A DNA stretch of 64,000 nt from Camellia lanceoleosa (taxonomy: Eukaryota > Streptophyta > Magnoliopsida > Ericales > Theaceae). Positions 32,005 through 43,353 of this stretch are shown here, one piece after another. The position numbers and the translations under genes were made by a program. Every line of letters begins with the position of its first letter. Position 1 is the first letter of the stretch. The stretch is taken from contig CM045762.1 of the NCBI GenBank assembly GCA_025200525.1, positions 126,485,752 through 126,549,751 on the forward strand. The letters run 5' to 3'. A model generated the notes under the pieces. It had not been told where the DNA came from. It searched no databases and saw only the letters and a list, made by a program, of their open reading frames with translations.

Positions 32005-34903
32005 CAACGTGACGAGTATGATCAAATGCATAGAGACAGAGAGGGAAGCACTTTCTGCGTTCAAACACGGCCTCAAAGATCCCTCGAATAGGCTTTCTTC
32101 TTGGACTGGCAATGGTTGCTGCCAATGGAGTGGTGTTCAATGCAACAAGACATCTGGACATGTCATCAAGCTTGATATGAGAAACCCATTTCCATCCAGC
32201 AGTTCTGCGATTGCTGCGATGGATCGAGGTGACTACGACATAGCATATGGAAGGTCATGTTTGGGCGGTGATATAAACTCTTCCTTGCTTGACTTGAAAT
32301 ATTTGCAGTATTTGGATCTAAGTTTAAATGATTTTAAAGGAACTGCAATTCCTAAATTCATTGGTATGCTTAAGAATTTGAGATACCTTAATCTCTCATC
32401 GGCATCATTTGGTGGAGAAATTCCACCTCAGCTTGGAAATCTATCAGACCTAAATCTTCTTGATCTCAACTCCGAAATTTATGGATTAAGTACCATAAAC
32501 TTGCGATGGGTTTCCGGTCTTTCTTCTTTGCATTATCTTAACATGGGAGGAGTAAAAATCGACATTGAAAAGAATTGGTTGCAGGAAGTTAATATGCTTC
32601 CTTCTCTAGTGGAGTTACATTTGCCAGGTTGTGATCTTCAGAGCCTTCCAATCTCACTTCCATTCATCAACTTCACTTTGCTTTCCGTCCTTGATATCTC
32701 AGGCAATTCATTTAACTCTTCAATTCCTCACTGGATATTTAATCTTACAAGACTAAGAACACTTGATCTCAGCTCGAACTCTTTCCAAGGTACCATTCCT
32801 AGTGAAATTATTAATTTAATTTCTCTGGAATACCTTTATATGTCTGGTAGTGGAAATTTTGAAAGTCAAATACCGAGATATTTGGGGAATCTTTGCAATT
32901 TAAAGTTCTTAGACCTTTCGGGAAACAATTTCAGCGGTTCCATAGATGAAATTTTTAGTGGATTCTTGGACTGTCCCAACAATAGCTTGGTGTCACTTGA
33001 TTTAAGTGCTAATTCGCTTGGTGGGGAATTGCCTAATTCATTGGGAATACTCAAGAGTTTGCAACAACTTGACCTCAGTTCGAATTCTTTCTGGGGTTCC
33101 ATTCCAACTTCAATTGGAAATATGTCGTCATTGCAATGTTTGGACCTCGGATTCAATAATATGAATGGAACAATTCCTGAAAGTTTTGGAAAACTCTCAA
33201 AGCTTGTTCAGTTGTATCTCGAAGTAAATCCATGGGAAGGCGTCATAACAGAAGTTCATTTGATGAATCTCACAAGATTAGAAGATATAATAATCATGCC
33301 ATTGACAAAATCGCCCCTGGTTTTCAATGTTAGATATGAATGGGTTCCTCCTTTTATGCTGAAATCACTTCATCTAGAAAACTGCTTGGTTGGCCCTAGA
33401 TTTTCTCTATGGCTTCAAGTTCAGAGTGAACTCACCCAGGTAATCCTTAAAAATGTTGGAATTGAGGACAACTTACCTGAAGAATGGCTTTCCAAGATTT
33501 CTGCTCAGCTCACCTATTTGGATCTGTCTTACAACCAAATCAAAGGGAAGCTTCCAAAGAAGTTAGAATCTCCAATAGTAAATGCTATTGACTTGAGCTA
33601 TAATCGCTTTGAGGGTCCACTGCCACTTTGGTCAACTAATACACCCCACTTTTATCTGCAGAGCAACTTGTTTTCAGGATCTATTCCATCAGATATTGAC
33701 AAACTAATGCCGCAACTGCGATATTTGTATCTCTCAGAGAACCTTTTGTATGGAACAATCCCCTCATCCATTTGTACCATGAATAACTTGGAAGTACTTT
33801 CCCTTAGGACAAACCAATTATCCGGGGAGCTCCCGCAGTGTTGGAATGGGTCACAACCCTTGTGGGTTGTAGACGTGGCAAACAACAATCTCTCCGGTAT
33901 TATTCCAAGTTCAATGGGGGTCATCAGTTCTCTCAATATATTGATGTTGAGCAATAACAACCTACAGGGTGAAATTCCTTATTCCTTGCAGAATTGTTCA
34001 CTTTCGAGTATAGATCTCGGAGGAAATAGACTATTTGGAAAGTTACCCTCATGGATTGGGGAGACTATAACTACGATTTGGATGCTACGGTTGAAATCAA
34101 ACTCTTTTAGCGGAGTCATCCCAAAACAATGGTGCAATCTTCCACATCTTCACATCTTAGATCTTGCAAACAACAACATTTCAGGGGTTATTCCCAATTG
34201 TTTACACAATTTAACTGCATTGGTTTATGATAATGAAAGTATTTCATACTCAGGCTTCTACCGCTCTCACCAATACATTTACATGGAGCGAACAACTGTG
34301 GTGGCAAAAGGTAGAGAACTTGAATATGGCAAAACTCTTCAATATGTCAATATCATTGATATTTCTCGAAACAATTTAATGGGTGAAATCCCTGAAGATA
34401 TCACAAGTCTCATTGCATTAGGAACCTTAAGTCTTTCGTGGAATCAGCTAACAGGAAGCATCCCTAAGAAGATTGGAAACATTAGATCGTTGGAAACACT
34501 CGATCTTTCAAACAACAATCTTTCAGGACCCATTCCACAAAGCATCTCATCTTTAACCTTTTTGAGTCACTTGAATCTATCTCACAATAACTTGTCAGGA
34601 AGAATCCCATCAGGAAACCAGCTCCAAACACTCGATGATTCGTCTATTTATGCAAACAACCCTTTATTGTGTGGATTTCTTCTTCCCACCAAGTGCCCGG
34701 GTGATAAAGATCATACATCTAATTCATCTACTTCTGGTAGAGGCGGCTCAGAAGACAATGGTGCTAAGAATGATAACGAAATGCTCTGGTTCTATGTTAG
34801 CATGGGCTCTGGATTCCTTGTGGGACTTTGTGGTGTTTGCTTCACTTTATGGATCAAGGTGTCATGGAGAAAAGTTTATTTTCGGTTTGTAGGGATAGCA
34901 TAG
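31871..34903 (+). CDS. LRR receptor-like protein (RLP, EIX-type), intact, single exon, 1010 aa
   Basis: This is a predicted plasma-membrane receptor that senses microbial or self ligands outside the cell. Residues 1-44 hold a hydrophobic signal segment (ILITFLSMVSLLINF). The N-terminal LRR cap is at 53-92, with C53, a CC pair at 83-84 and C91. About 30 extracellular LRRs follow ([12 protein letters not shown] type), interrupted at 785-826 by a non-LRR island containing AKGRELEYG, before the last four repeats. An acidic spacer, one transmembrane helix (972-995) and a 15-residue basic tail end the protein; there is no kinase. Length and layout match the tomato EIX1/EIX2 group of RLPs, whose members signal through SOBIR1/BAK1-type kinases. 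The start is set by the signal peptide and by conservation with copy A. The ligand is unknown. Confidence 0.93.
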   Translation: MNNHNNHIMCNIHINFSPINSRCAILITFLSMVSLLINFNMATADNVTSMIKCIETEREALSAFKHGLKDPSNRLSSWTGNGCCQWSGVQCNKTSGHVIKLDMRNPFPSSSSAIAAMDRGDYDIAYGRSCLGGDINSSLLDLKYLQYLDLSLNDFKGTAIPKFIGMLKNLRYLNLSSASFGGEIPPQLGNLSDLNLLDLNSEIYGLSTINLRWVSGLSSLHYLNMGGVKIDIEKNWLQEVNMLPSLVELHLPGCDLQSLPISLPFINFTLLSVLDISGNSFNSSIPHWIFNLTRLRTLDLSSNSFQGTIPSEIINLISLEYLYMSGSGNFESQIPRYLGNLCNLKFLDLSGNNFSGSIDEIFSGFLDCPNNSLVSLDLSANSLGGELPNSLGILKSLQQLDLSSNSFWGSIPTSIGNMSSLQCLDLGFNNMNGTIPESFGKLSKLVQLYLEVNPWEGVITEVHLMNLTRLEDIIIMPLTKSPLVFNVRYEWVPPFMLKSLHLENCLVGPRFSLWLQVQSELTQVILKNVGIEDNLPEEWLSKISAQLTYLDLSYNQIKGKLPKKLESPIVNAIDLSYNRFEGPLPLWSTNTPHFYLQSNLFSGSIPSDIDKLMPQLRYLYLSENLLYGTIPSSICTMNNLEVLSLRTNQLSGELPQCWNGSQPLWVVDVANNNLSGIIPSSMGVISSLNILMLSNNNLQGEIPYSLQNCSLSSIDLGGNRLFGKLPSWIGETITTIWMLRLKSNSFSGVIPKQWCNLPHLHILDLANNNISGVIPNCLHNLTALVYDNESISYSGFYRSHQYIYMERTTVVAKGRELEYGKTLQYVNIIDISRNNLMGEIPEDITSLIALGTLSLSWNQLTGSIPKKIGNIRSLETLDLSNNNLSGPIPQSISSLTFLSHLNLSHNNLSGRIPSGNQLQTLDDSSIYANNPLLCGFLLPTKCPGDKDHTSNSSTSGRGGSEDNGAKNDNEMLWFYVSMGSGFLVGLCGVCFTLWIKVSWRKVYFRFVGIA

Positions 34904-35883
34904 TTGTTGTTTATTTTCCTATGTTAGCTGTTGTGATAAGATTTTTAAGGTACATATGATGGGTTTTTCTATGTTTATTACTAAACTTGTTTATGTTGTC
35001 ACCAAAGCTTTGTAAACAGAGGCATAACTATTGTTTATTTTCCTATGTTAGCTGTTGTGATAAGGTTTGCAAAGTACATATGATTATCAGTAAAGTTTGT
35101 TTCTAAACTCGTTATGTTGTCAAGCTTTGTGAACAGAGGAGGTTCAAGTTTATTTGAGATTTAAGACAACAAAAGTAAGACTCTTTATAATTTTTTTTTA
35201 TTGTAATTATATATTTAAATGCACTTGTTTTTAGGACACAAAATTAGTAATTAAATTTCATTTTTAAGTTTTTGTTAACATATCATTCGCAAGGACTAGA
35301 AAAACAATTTATATTTTTAGAATTTTTTTTTGTCTTTTTTAAAATTTTATTTGATATATAGAAAGAGTGGACAGAATAAAATGATGACGGATGATAGTTT
35401 CATGAATTACTAGGCCAATTACTGTGTCCAGAATGATATATAAGATTGAGTGACATATAAATTATTCAGGCATTGCCCAAAAACGAAACAAAACATTGGA
35501 AAACAATTTGAGTTGTGAGATCTATGATTTCCAATTACTATAAAATTTCTGAAAACATTTTTCAAAACAATGGCTTTTAATAGGCATAATCATAATTTTT
35601 ATGTTTTTCAAGTTTGCCCCACACACACAAAAAAAGAAAAAAAAAAGAAAAAAAAGAGGCAATTATTACTGCTTGCTTCTTAGTACTTTAACATATATGG
35701 TCAATTTGGCACTTGAAAGGAAATTTTCAACTTAAACATTTTTTTCTTCAAATCTTTCAAAATTGGAAATAAAGCAAAAATCAATTTACAATTTTACTTC
35801 CTATGTTTTAAAAATAGCTCCTTGAGATTTCATTGAAATTGGTCGATTCTTGTCAAGTATAATTTTCCGTCGAGTATAAAGAA
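34904..35883. other. 3' flank of the intact RLP, no further gene seen
   Basis: It matches copy A downstream of the pseudogene. Two near-repeats of about 130 bp around TTTTCCTATGTTAGCTGTTG occur (about 34914 and 35038). One of them may carry the polyadenylation signal, but no single AATAAA stands out. Confidence 0.6.
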
Positions 35884-36008
35884 AACTGAACAAGAGTGGA
35901 AATCTTATGTTTGAGTAATACAAAAATCGAGTTCATTCCAAAATCCCTAGGCAATCTTTGTCACCTCGGAACCTTTTGGATCTTAAGCAAACTTTTGTTA
36001 CATATTTT
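35884..36008 (+). pseudogene. NLR-type LRR relic, copy B
   Basis: This is the same two-LRR scrap as at 8559-8705, reading KIEFIPKSLGNLCHLGT before two extra bases shift the frame near 35970. It ends at the TIR element that starts at 36009. Confidence 0.5.
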
Positions 36009-36447
36009 CAGTGGCAGAGTCAGAAAATTAAATTAGAGGGGACACTTATTAATTACAATATCAAAAATTTTTATAAAATATTTCACGCAAGTTTTTACGA
36101 TTGATTTCGAGAAATATCAAAAAATGATATTATTTATAACTAGTGTATCATGGACAATATAAAAAAATATAGATATAAGTCTTAAAATAAATTATATAAT
36201 GATAAATTATTTTTTTTATACAAAATTTGATTAAAAATTCAATATAATGGTAATACCATGTCATTCTTAATATGTGATATCATCAACTAATAGTGAATAA
36301 ACATACAGAGAGTGAACCTCACATGCCAAATGTAACCAACAATCTAATAAATTTTATATTTTTATAGTGAGATTACTTATATTTCCATGTCAATAATAAT
36401 GACATCATCGTTACATTCAAAAATTTTTATGAAATTTTCATAGATAA

Positions 36448-36988
36448 TGTGGGGATATATTTTCTGAGTACCAACACGTGGCTAAGGTGACGCCGACGTG
36501 TCAGCCGAGGTGCCACGTGTCTTGGTCATGACGCCGAGGTTATCTCGGCAAGGCCGATGTTATCTCCGAAGATATCGAAATCCGAGATAAGCGGATAAGG
36601 CACAAGAGTCCTAGAATGGGGGAAGACTTCAGTTGGGTAAGGATAAGACTCTCAGGGAATTTATCCCAATCCTACTGGGAGTCCAAGATTAGCAGTAATC
36701 TTGAGTCCATTAGAGCTAGGCTTCTATGGGGACTAGGACAGAGTTAACTATAAAAGAAAGGCACCCCCGATGGGTCTAAGGTACGCAATTTATATTCTGA
36801 ACAGTGAGTTTAGCACCATTGATTATCTTTGAGAGATATACTGACTTGATCGTCGGAGTGCCCCCGGGTGGACAAACCACTGTCGGAATCTTCTCTTTCT
36901 GTTGCAGGTCAGCCAGGTGTCATCTATTCTGCTAGTACTCTCCAGCTGAATACTGAGTTGGTAGTGTGGTCGGAAAATCACTCACACA
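36448..36988 (+). repeat. Element 2 5' LTR, 541 bp
   Basis: Runs TGTGGGGATATA to TCACTCACACA. A TATA-like AACTATAAAAGAAAG is at about 36747-36761. CCGAGGT/CCGAGAT phrases cluster in the first 150 bp. Confidence 0.95.
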
Positions 36989-36989
36989 A

Positions 36990-37008
36990 TTTGGCGCCAT
37001 TTGTGGGA
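36990..37008 (+). promoter_or_regulatory. Element 2 primer binding site
   Basis: TTTGGCGCCATTTGTGGGA follows the LTR. TGGCGCC complements the 3' end of tRNA-Asp(GUC), with divergence after that. Confidence 0.7.
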
Positions 37009-37023
37009 AAGAAAGGAGAATAG

Positions 37024-38600
37024 ATGGCTAGCAACGGACAAAAGGAAAAGATTGGGGACGACACTCCTGCTGGTAGTGGCAGACCTATCGACCTTGACGT
37101 CGAAGGAGAAAATCGCAACACAGAAACTCGTGACCAGAATCACAACAACAAAGACGTTGGCCAGGATGGCGACGTACCAAAGAAGCCAGATCGAAGTGGG
37201 TACTACAAAGAGGATGACCTCCAGGTATGGAAGGATAGATGCCTGCGGAGGGACGAAGAGGTAAAAGAGATGGCAAACAAATTGGCGGACCTGCAATTGG
37301 TCGTCAATTTCATGATGCAAAACAACGTTATGCAGCCGCCATTCCCACTGCAGGACACGCCGATTCCAGCAGCCAATGCCCCGAAGGGAGTGCAGAAAAC
37401 AATCCCCATAGCCCCTCAGCACACCAGGATCAAAAGATATTCTCACCAACCTTCCAGGGAAGTCGAACGAGGAGAGTCAAGAAGGAAAGAATCACGGAGG
37501 ACGCATCACACAAAGGAGGCAGACCCCAAAGAACATCGGCATGTTCAGGGGCAAGCGCTATGCTTCGACACAACTAATAGAGAAAGGTCGAAGAGGACTC
37601 ACCACGAAGCTGAAAGTAGTGTACCAAAAAGATTGAAATCAGGAGATAGCCGAGCTCCTAGGCGGACAAAAGAGGACTTAAGAGATTACCTCAAGAGGAA
37701 GCAACAAAAGCCCGAGGCCGAGGTAAACTCCCATGATAAGCCGAGAACACTGTTCTCAGTTGAGTTGGACAAATTTGAAGCACCAAAGAGATTAAGTATG
37801 CCGAGGTTCCAAATATACGATGGTAAGTCTGACCCCAACTTCCACGTTGGATTATACTTGAACTCAATGGCATTGTATAGTGGGAACGAGCCGTTGCTCT
37901 GCAAAGTGTTCCTCTCGTCCTTCGGGGAGATTACATCAGATTGGTTTGACAAACTACCAAAGGGAAGTGTAAAGACCTGGGAAGGCCTGACCGAGATGTT
38001 TGTGGCCAAGTTCGTGACAAACAAGCTACAGCCATTAAGGGTAGACACATTGATGGCTCTGAAGATCAGTAAGGATAAGGGCCTTAGGGCCTACGCAAAA
38101 AGATACTATGAGGTGTTCAACCGAATACCCGAATGTAATCAAGAGGTGGTGGTCGAACTTTTAAGAACGGCCTAAAAGACAACTGCCCGCTACGAAAGTC
38201 TTTGGCGAAGACACTGCCAAAAAGCATGGAAAAGCTCATGGCCAGAATTGAAAAATACGCCAGAGCCGAGGAAGATACATCGGGGACTAAGGAGACAAAA
38301 CAAGAGAAAGGAAACGGCTCGCCAAAGTGAGGCCGAGGAAACAATGGATCCAGTAAACAAGAGATAGAACTGAGGGCTGACAGTAAAGGACAAGCGTTCA
38401 ATCCCAATCCACAAAGTCCTGGATAAAATTCAGAATCAACCCTATTTCAGAACACCAGTGAGGGCACCAGGAGAATTTATGGGAAGAAACCTTGGCAGGC
38501 ATTGTGTTTACCACAATGAAGATGCGCATATGACTCAGGGCTGCAAAGCTCTGAAAACACACTTGGAAGACCTGGTGAGGCAAGGCCATTTGAGAGACCT
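37024..38600 (+). pseudogene. Element 2 gag
   Basis: The ATG at 37024 lies shortly after the primer site. A charged N-terminal region, an RS/KR-rich linker and the gag core (FQIYDGKSDPNFHVGLYLNS, TSDWFDKLPKGSVKTW) are followed by the zinc motif CVYHNEDAHMTQGC (about 38502-38543; C-x2-H-x4-H-x4-C). The frame is lost near 38160 and regained by about 38340-38400, so the segment between is read in another phase. The part before the break is 383 codons long. Confidence 0.9.
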
Positions 38601-39420
38601 TGTCGATGAGGCCAGAACAAAGGAAGAACAGGCAAAGGCGCCTCGAGCGGCGGCAGTTCGCCTCTCCCAAAGACAAGATAACCTCAGCAGAGAACCTCGG
38701 GTAGTTAATGTAATTCACTCAAAGGTCAACGAAAACGAGATTCGGGAAGAGACCCAGAAGGTGAATCACTTGCAGCATGTCTACCAAGTCAGGGAGAAGA
38801 GACATCGGACAGAAGAGTACCAAGGATCGGTAGTGTCCTTTTCTGAAACCGACCTTGAGATGGTGCAGCATCCACATAATGATGCCTTGGTAGTATCCCT
38901 CAAGGTTGGGGAATGCCAAGTAAAGCGCATCCTGATTGACCAAGGCAGCTCTTGTGACATCATGCACGTCCGATGTTACAAGGAGCTCGGCCTTCACCCA
39001 GACGATATTGAGCAATCCAGTAGCCCAATGGTCGGGTTCAATGGAACGCCGACATGGCCACTCGGAACAACCAGCTTGGAGGTGCAGATAGGCACTAGGA
39101 AGATAACAACAGAGTTCACCGTAATCGACACACCCTCCTCTTACAACATCATCTTGGGAAGGCCATGGTTGCATGCAGTAGGGGTTGTTCCCTCAACACT
39201 GCATCAACTATTGCGGTTCCCAACAGAGCATGGGATTGAGGAGGTCAGAGGAGATCAGCTGCGGGCAAAGAATTGCTCCATGGCAGCAATGAAATTCACC
39301 TGCAGCATACGAGAACCAGAGAAGGCAGAGATCGAAGACGAGAAGGTGGAGGTCCTAGAGGATGTCGGCAAGGGGCCAGCCAAGAAGAGTAAAGAAGCAC
39401 TGAAGAAAATCCTCGTCTAG
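38601..39420 (+). pseudogene. Element 2 aspartic protease
   Basis: The frame continues from the zinc finger. FSETDLEMVQHPHNDALVV and RILIDQGSSCDIM carry the catalytic Asp (codon 38938), then GFNGTPTWPLG and YNIILGRPWLHA. The active site is intact here, unlike element 1. A TAG at 39418-39420 separates it from RT in the same frame. Confidence 0.9.
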
Positions 39421-41625
39421 GAGAGGGATGAAGAACGCTTCTTTCTTCTCGGCTCGGGCTTAGCCGAAGAAGAGAAAAAAGAGTTGGAAGCTTTTTTGAG
39501 AGCAAATATTGAGGTGTTCGTTTGGATGCCTTACGAAATGCCTGGCATTGACCCTGAGGTCACTTGCCATAAACTGAACGTTGACAGGTCGGCCAAACCT
39601 GTAATCCAACGAGCAAGAAGATCGACGCTGATACAAGTCGAAGTAGTAGAAGAGGAGGTAGATAGACTTCTCGAGGCTAGGGCCATTCGAGAGGTAAACT
39701 ACCTGACATGGCTATCAAACACAGTAGTGGTGAAGAAAAAGAATGGTAAATGGAGGGTCTGCGTAGACTTTACCAGCTTAAACAAGGCCTGTCCCAAAGA
39801 CAGCTTCCCTCTACCCAAGATTGACCAGCTTTGTAAATGCCACTTCAGGGCATGGAAGGATGAGCTTCCTGGATGCCTACAAGGGGTATCACCAGATAGC
39901 CATATACCCCGCGGATGAAGAGAAGACTGCGTTTATCATCCCAAAAGGGCTGTACTACTACAAAGTGATGCCTTTTGGGTTAAAAAACGCAGGAGCAACT
40001 TACCAAAGGTTGGTAACCAAGATGTTCAAACACCTGATTGGCCGAACAATGGAAGTTTACATCGACGACATGGTCGTGAAGACCAAGGAACCAGCAAGTC
40101 ATCTCGTCGACCTCAACGCAGTCTTTGAAATCCTTAAAGCATATCGGCTCCGACTCAACGCATCAAAGTGCGCATTTGGAGTTGGATTTGGTAAGTTCTT
40201 GGGATACCTGGTGACCAGAAGGGACATTGAGGCCAGCCCAGATCAGATCAAGGCCATCCTGGAGTTGAAGAGCCCGACGTCGGCAAAACAGGTACAAATG
40301 TTAACCGGAAGGGCCGCAGCCTTGAATAGGTTCATCAGCAGAAGCTCAGACAAGTGCAGACCTTTCTTTAACTTAGTAAAGAAAGCCACAGACTTCTTAT
40401 GGACCGAAGAATGTGAAGCCGCCTTGGCCGACCTAAGGAAGTATTTGACCACAGCCCCAGTTCTTTCAAATCTAGAACCTAGAGAGGAGCTGTTTTTATA
40501 CTTAGCAGTTTCAGAACATGCGATAAGCACAGTGGTAGTCCGAGAAGAAAAAAGGGAACAAAGGGCTGTTTACTATGTAAGCAAAACCCTGGCCGATGCA
40601 GAAACGAGGTATCTACCCTTAGAGAAATTGGCACTGGCCTTAGTAATGGCTTCAAAGAAGCTGAACCATTACTTCCAGGCCCATAAAATTGTGGTGCTAA
40701 CTGAACACCCCTTGAAGTCCTTGCTGCAACAAGGAGACTTGACAGGAAGAATAGCCAGATGGGCAGTCACTTTGGGCCAGTATGACCTGGAGTACAGACC
40801 CAAAACAGCAATCAAAGGCCAAGTTTTGGCCGACTTCGTGGCGGAGTTCATGCCAGAATCCATCAAATATCAGGCTCCATTGAGCCAAAGTGAATGATGT
40901 CCAAACAAACAAGGAGGAGCCCAGCCAAAGGCGAAAGAACAAAGCAAAGAGAAAAAACTCAGACCCTGTAGTATTTACATCGGCGACTCCTTTCGACTAT
41001 TTGTTGATGGGAGTTCCAACCGACAGGGAGCGGGGGCAAGAGTAGTATTAATATCCCCAGATGGGCAGGTACTCGAACAATCAATTTGTTTGGAGTTCAA
41101 GGCCTCAAACAACGAAGCAGAGTATGAAGCACTCATTGTAGGACTGAAACTAGCAGCAGTAGTACAAACAGATGAGGTAATAGTCTTTTGTGACTCACAA
41201 CTTATAGTCAACCAGACAACAGGCGAGTTTGCAGCCTGAGATGAAAGGATATCAGCCTACGCAAAGGAGGTCATCAGGTTGGCAGCCTTGTTTCAGAATT
41301 GCCAACTACTCCAGGTTAGCCGAGATGATAACAGTCACGCCGATGCATTGGCCAACCTAGCTAGCGCAATACAACCTAGAAAAGCAAGGACAATAATGGT
41401 TGACTACTTGTCGGTCCCGAGCATCGAACCACTGACCACAGAGTGTGAAGCAATGTGTATGGACATGGGACCAAGTTGGATGGATGTAGTTATTGCATTC
41501 CTGAAAGAAGGAAAGCTGTCAGATGACCACAAGAAGGCACACAAGATCAGATTGAAGTCGGCAAGATTCAGTCTGACAGCGAAAGGACATCTCTACAGAA
41601 GATCCTTCACTGGACCCCTTTTGAG
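39421..41625 (+). pseudogene. Element 2 reverse transcriptase, RNase H and second RNase H
   Basis: RT motifs are ACPKDSFPLPKIDQL, FLDAYKGYHQIAI and VYIDDMVVKT. RNase H has LPLEKLALALVMASKKL. The second, archaeal-type RNase H starts LFVDGSSN at about 40995 and has NNEAEYEALIVGL, FCDSQLI and NSHADALANLAS. A single-base frameshift lies near 39832, just before the RT FLDAY motif. Nonsense TGA codons lie at 40895-40897 (before the second RNase H) and 41237-41239 (inside it). Confidence 0.93.
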
Positions 41626-42716
41626 GTGTGTACACCCTTCACAAGTTGAAGATTTTTTTATATGAAATACATGAAGGAATTTGTGGAAGCCACACTGAGG
41701 GCAGATCACTAGCCCATAGGGCCATTACCCAGGGGTATTGGTGGCCCTACATGCAGAAAGATGTAGAGGCCTATGTCAAGAAGTGTGAAAAGTGCCAAAG
41801 GTTTGCACCTCTGATACACCAACCAGCAGTAGACCTGAACCCAGTATCCAGTCCTTGGCCGTTTGCCCAATGGGGAATGGATCTTGTCGGACAATTGCCC
41901 CAAGCAATTGGGCAAAAGAAGTACATACTGGTAGCAGTAGATTACTTCACCAAGTGGATAGAAGCTGAGCCCTTAGCCAAGATCCGAGATGTGGATGTAA
42001 AGAGCTTCATATGGAAGAATATAATCACAAGATTTGGAATCCCAAGAGCAATAGTCGCAGACAAGGGAACACAATTTGACAGCAAGCTAATTAAGAACTT
42101 CTGCGCAAAGTTCAAAATCAAGAACTATTTTTCAACGCCAAGCTTTTCCCAAAGCAATGGGCAAGCAGAAGCATCCAACAAAGTTATCTTAGATGGGATA
42201 AAGAAGAGGCTGTAGGCAGCAAAAGGAAAGTGGGTGGATGAACTACCAAGTATGCTCTGGGCATATTGGACTACGCCGAGAAGATCAACGGGGGAATCCC
42301 CATTTGCCATGGCCTATGGCACAGAAGCTGTCATTCCATTAGAGGTCGGTATCCCTGGGATCAGAACCCAGGGAGTAGAGAACGGGACTAATGATGTAGT
42401 CTTAGCCCGAGATCTGGACCTACTAGAAGAAAGAAGAGAGAGAGCTACAATTCAGCTGGCAGCATACCAGCAGCAGCTTGCCAAAGCTTATAATAAAAGG
42501 GTCAACCCAAGGGAGTTTCAAATCAGTGATCTCGTCCTGAGGAAAGTCGTCGGCAACAAGAAGGATCCTAGAGAGGGGAAACTTGGCCCAAATTGGGAAG
42601 GACCCTACAGAATCATCTCGATACTGGGCAATGGGGCATATCGGTTTGAAGATAATGAGGGCAAAGAGTTGCCAAGGCCTTGGAACACTTGCAATTTGAA
42701 AATTTTCTATCATTAG
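41626..42716 (+). pseudogene. Element 2 integrase
   Basis: A frameshift in the T run at 41655-41661 separates it from the upstream frame. The HHCC finger is intact (HEGICGSH, KCEKCQRF). The core has WGMDLVGQLP, VADKGTQFD and NGQAEASNKV. TAG at 42213-42215 interrupts just after the core, and the C-terminal part (SDLVLRKVVGNKKDP, LGPNWEGPYRI) runs to 42716. The motif DKGTQ replaces the usual DNGTQ. Confidence 0.92.
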
Positions 42717-43353
42717 AATTTTTTGTCATTTTGTCGAAGTAAATAAATAAAGTTTTTAGCTTGTTTATATATGTTTATACACTTGTGACTGATAAAGATA
42801 CATAACGTTGTTTCTGAAATACATGTATAATGAGAAATCAAGTGGAACTTAGGTACACATCAGGGGGCAGAGAGAAGAAAAATGGGTTTAACACTTATTG
42901 AAACTTGAGAAAAGTTTACAAGTTCAAGTTAAACCGAGATGATGTTTAACACTTGTTGAAACTTGAGAAAAGTTTACAAGTTTAAGTTAAACCGAGATGA
43001 TGTTTAACACTTGTTGAAACTTGAGAAAAGTTTACAAGTTCAAGTTAAACCGAGATCACATTTAACACTTGTTGAAACTTGAGAAAAGTTTACAAGTTAA
43101 AGTTAAACCAAGTTTGTATGACCGAGGTGTGTCACCTCGAAAGGTTGCACATAGATTGAAGTGTATATTAAAGATATGCAAAAAAATTCTAAGTATGGAA
43201 TCATACAAGAAAAGTAAAGAGAAGGCAAGCATACAAATGTTCAAAACAAAGAAGTTGTATTTATAAGAAGGCACTTCGGCAATATGAAAAGTTTACATTG
43301 TTTCAAGAGAAAAACAAAGTACAAAGCACAGAAGGAAGAGAAAAACATGAAAA
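42717..43353. repeat. Element 2 3' spacer with four 58-bp tandem repeats
   Basis: Units begin TTTAACACTTRTTGAAACTT at 42887, 42945, 43003 and 43061 (exact 58-bp spacing), and the array ends near 43118. Just upstream, CAGGGGGCAGAGAG (42861-42874) is a second purine tract similar to the one beside the 3' LTR. The array occupies the same place as the 62-66-bp array of element 1, between integrase and the antisense gene, but the sequence is unrelated. Confidence 0.92.

Larger units (their letters stand above)
31248..36008. repeat. Duplicated block, copy B (matches copy A at 3445-8705)
   Basis: Collinear with copy A through flank, RLP gene, 3' flank and NLR relic. The similarity stops exactly where a TIR-type element begins (36009). 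Copy B has the empty target site of the hAT element found in copy A and keeps the RLP frame open. Confidence 0.85.
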
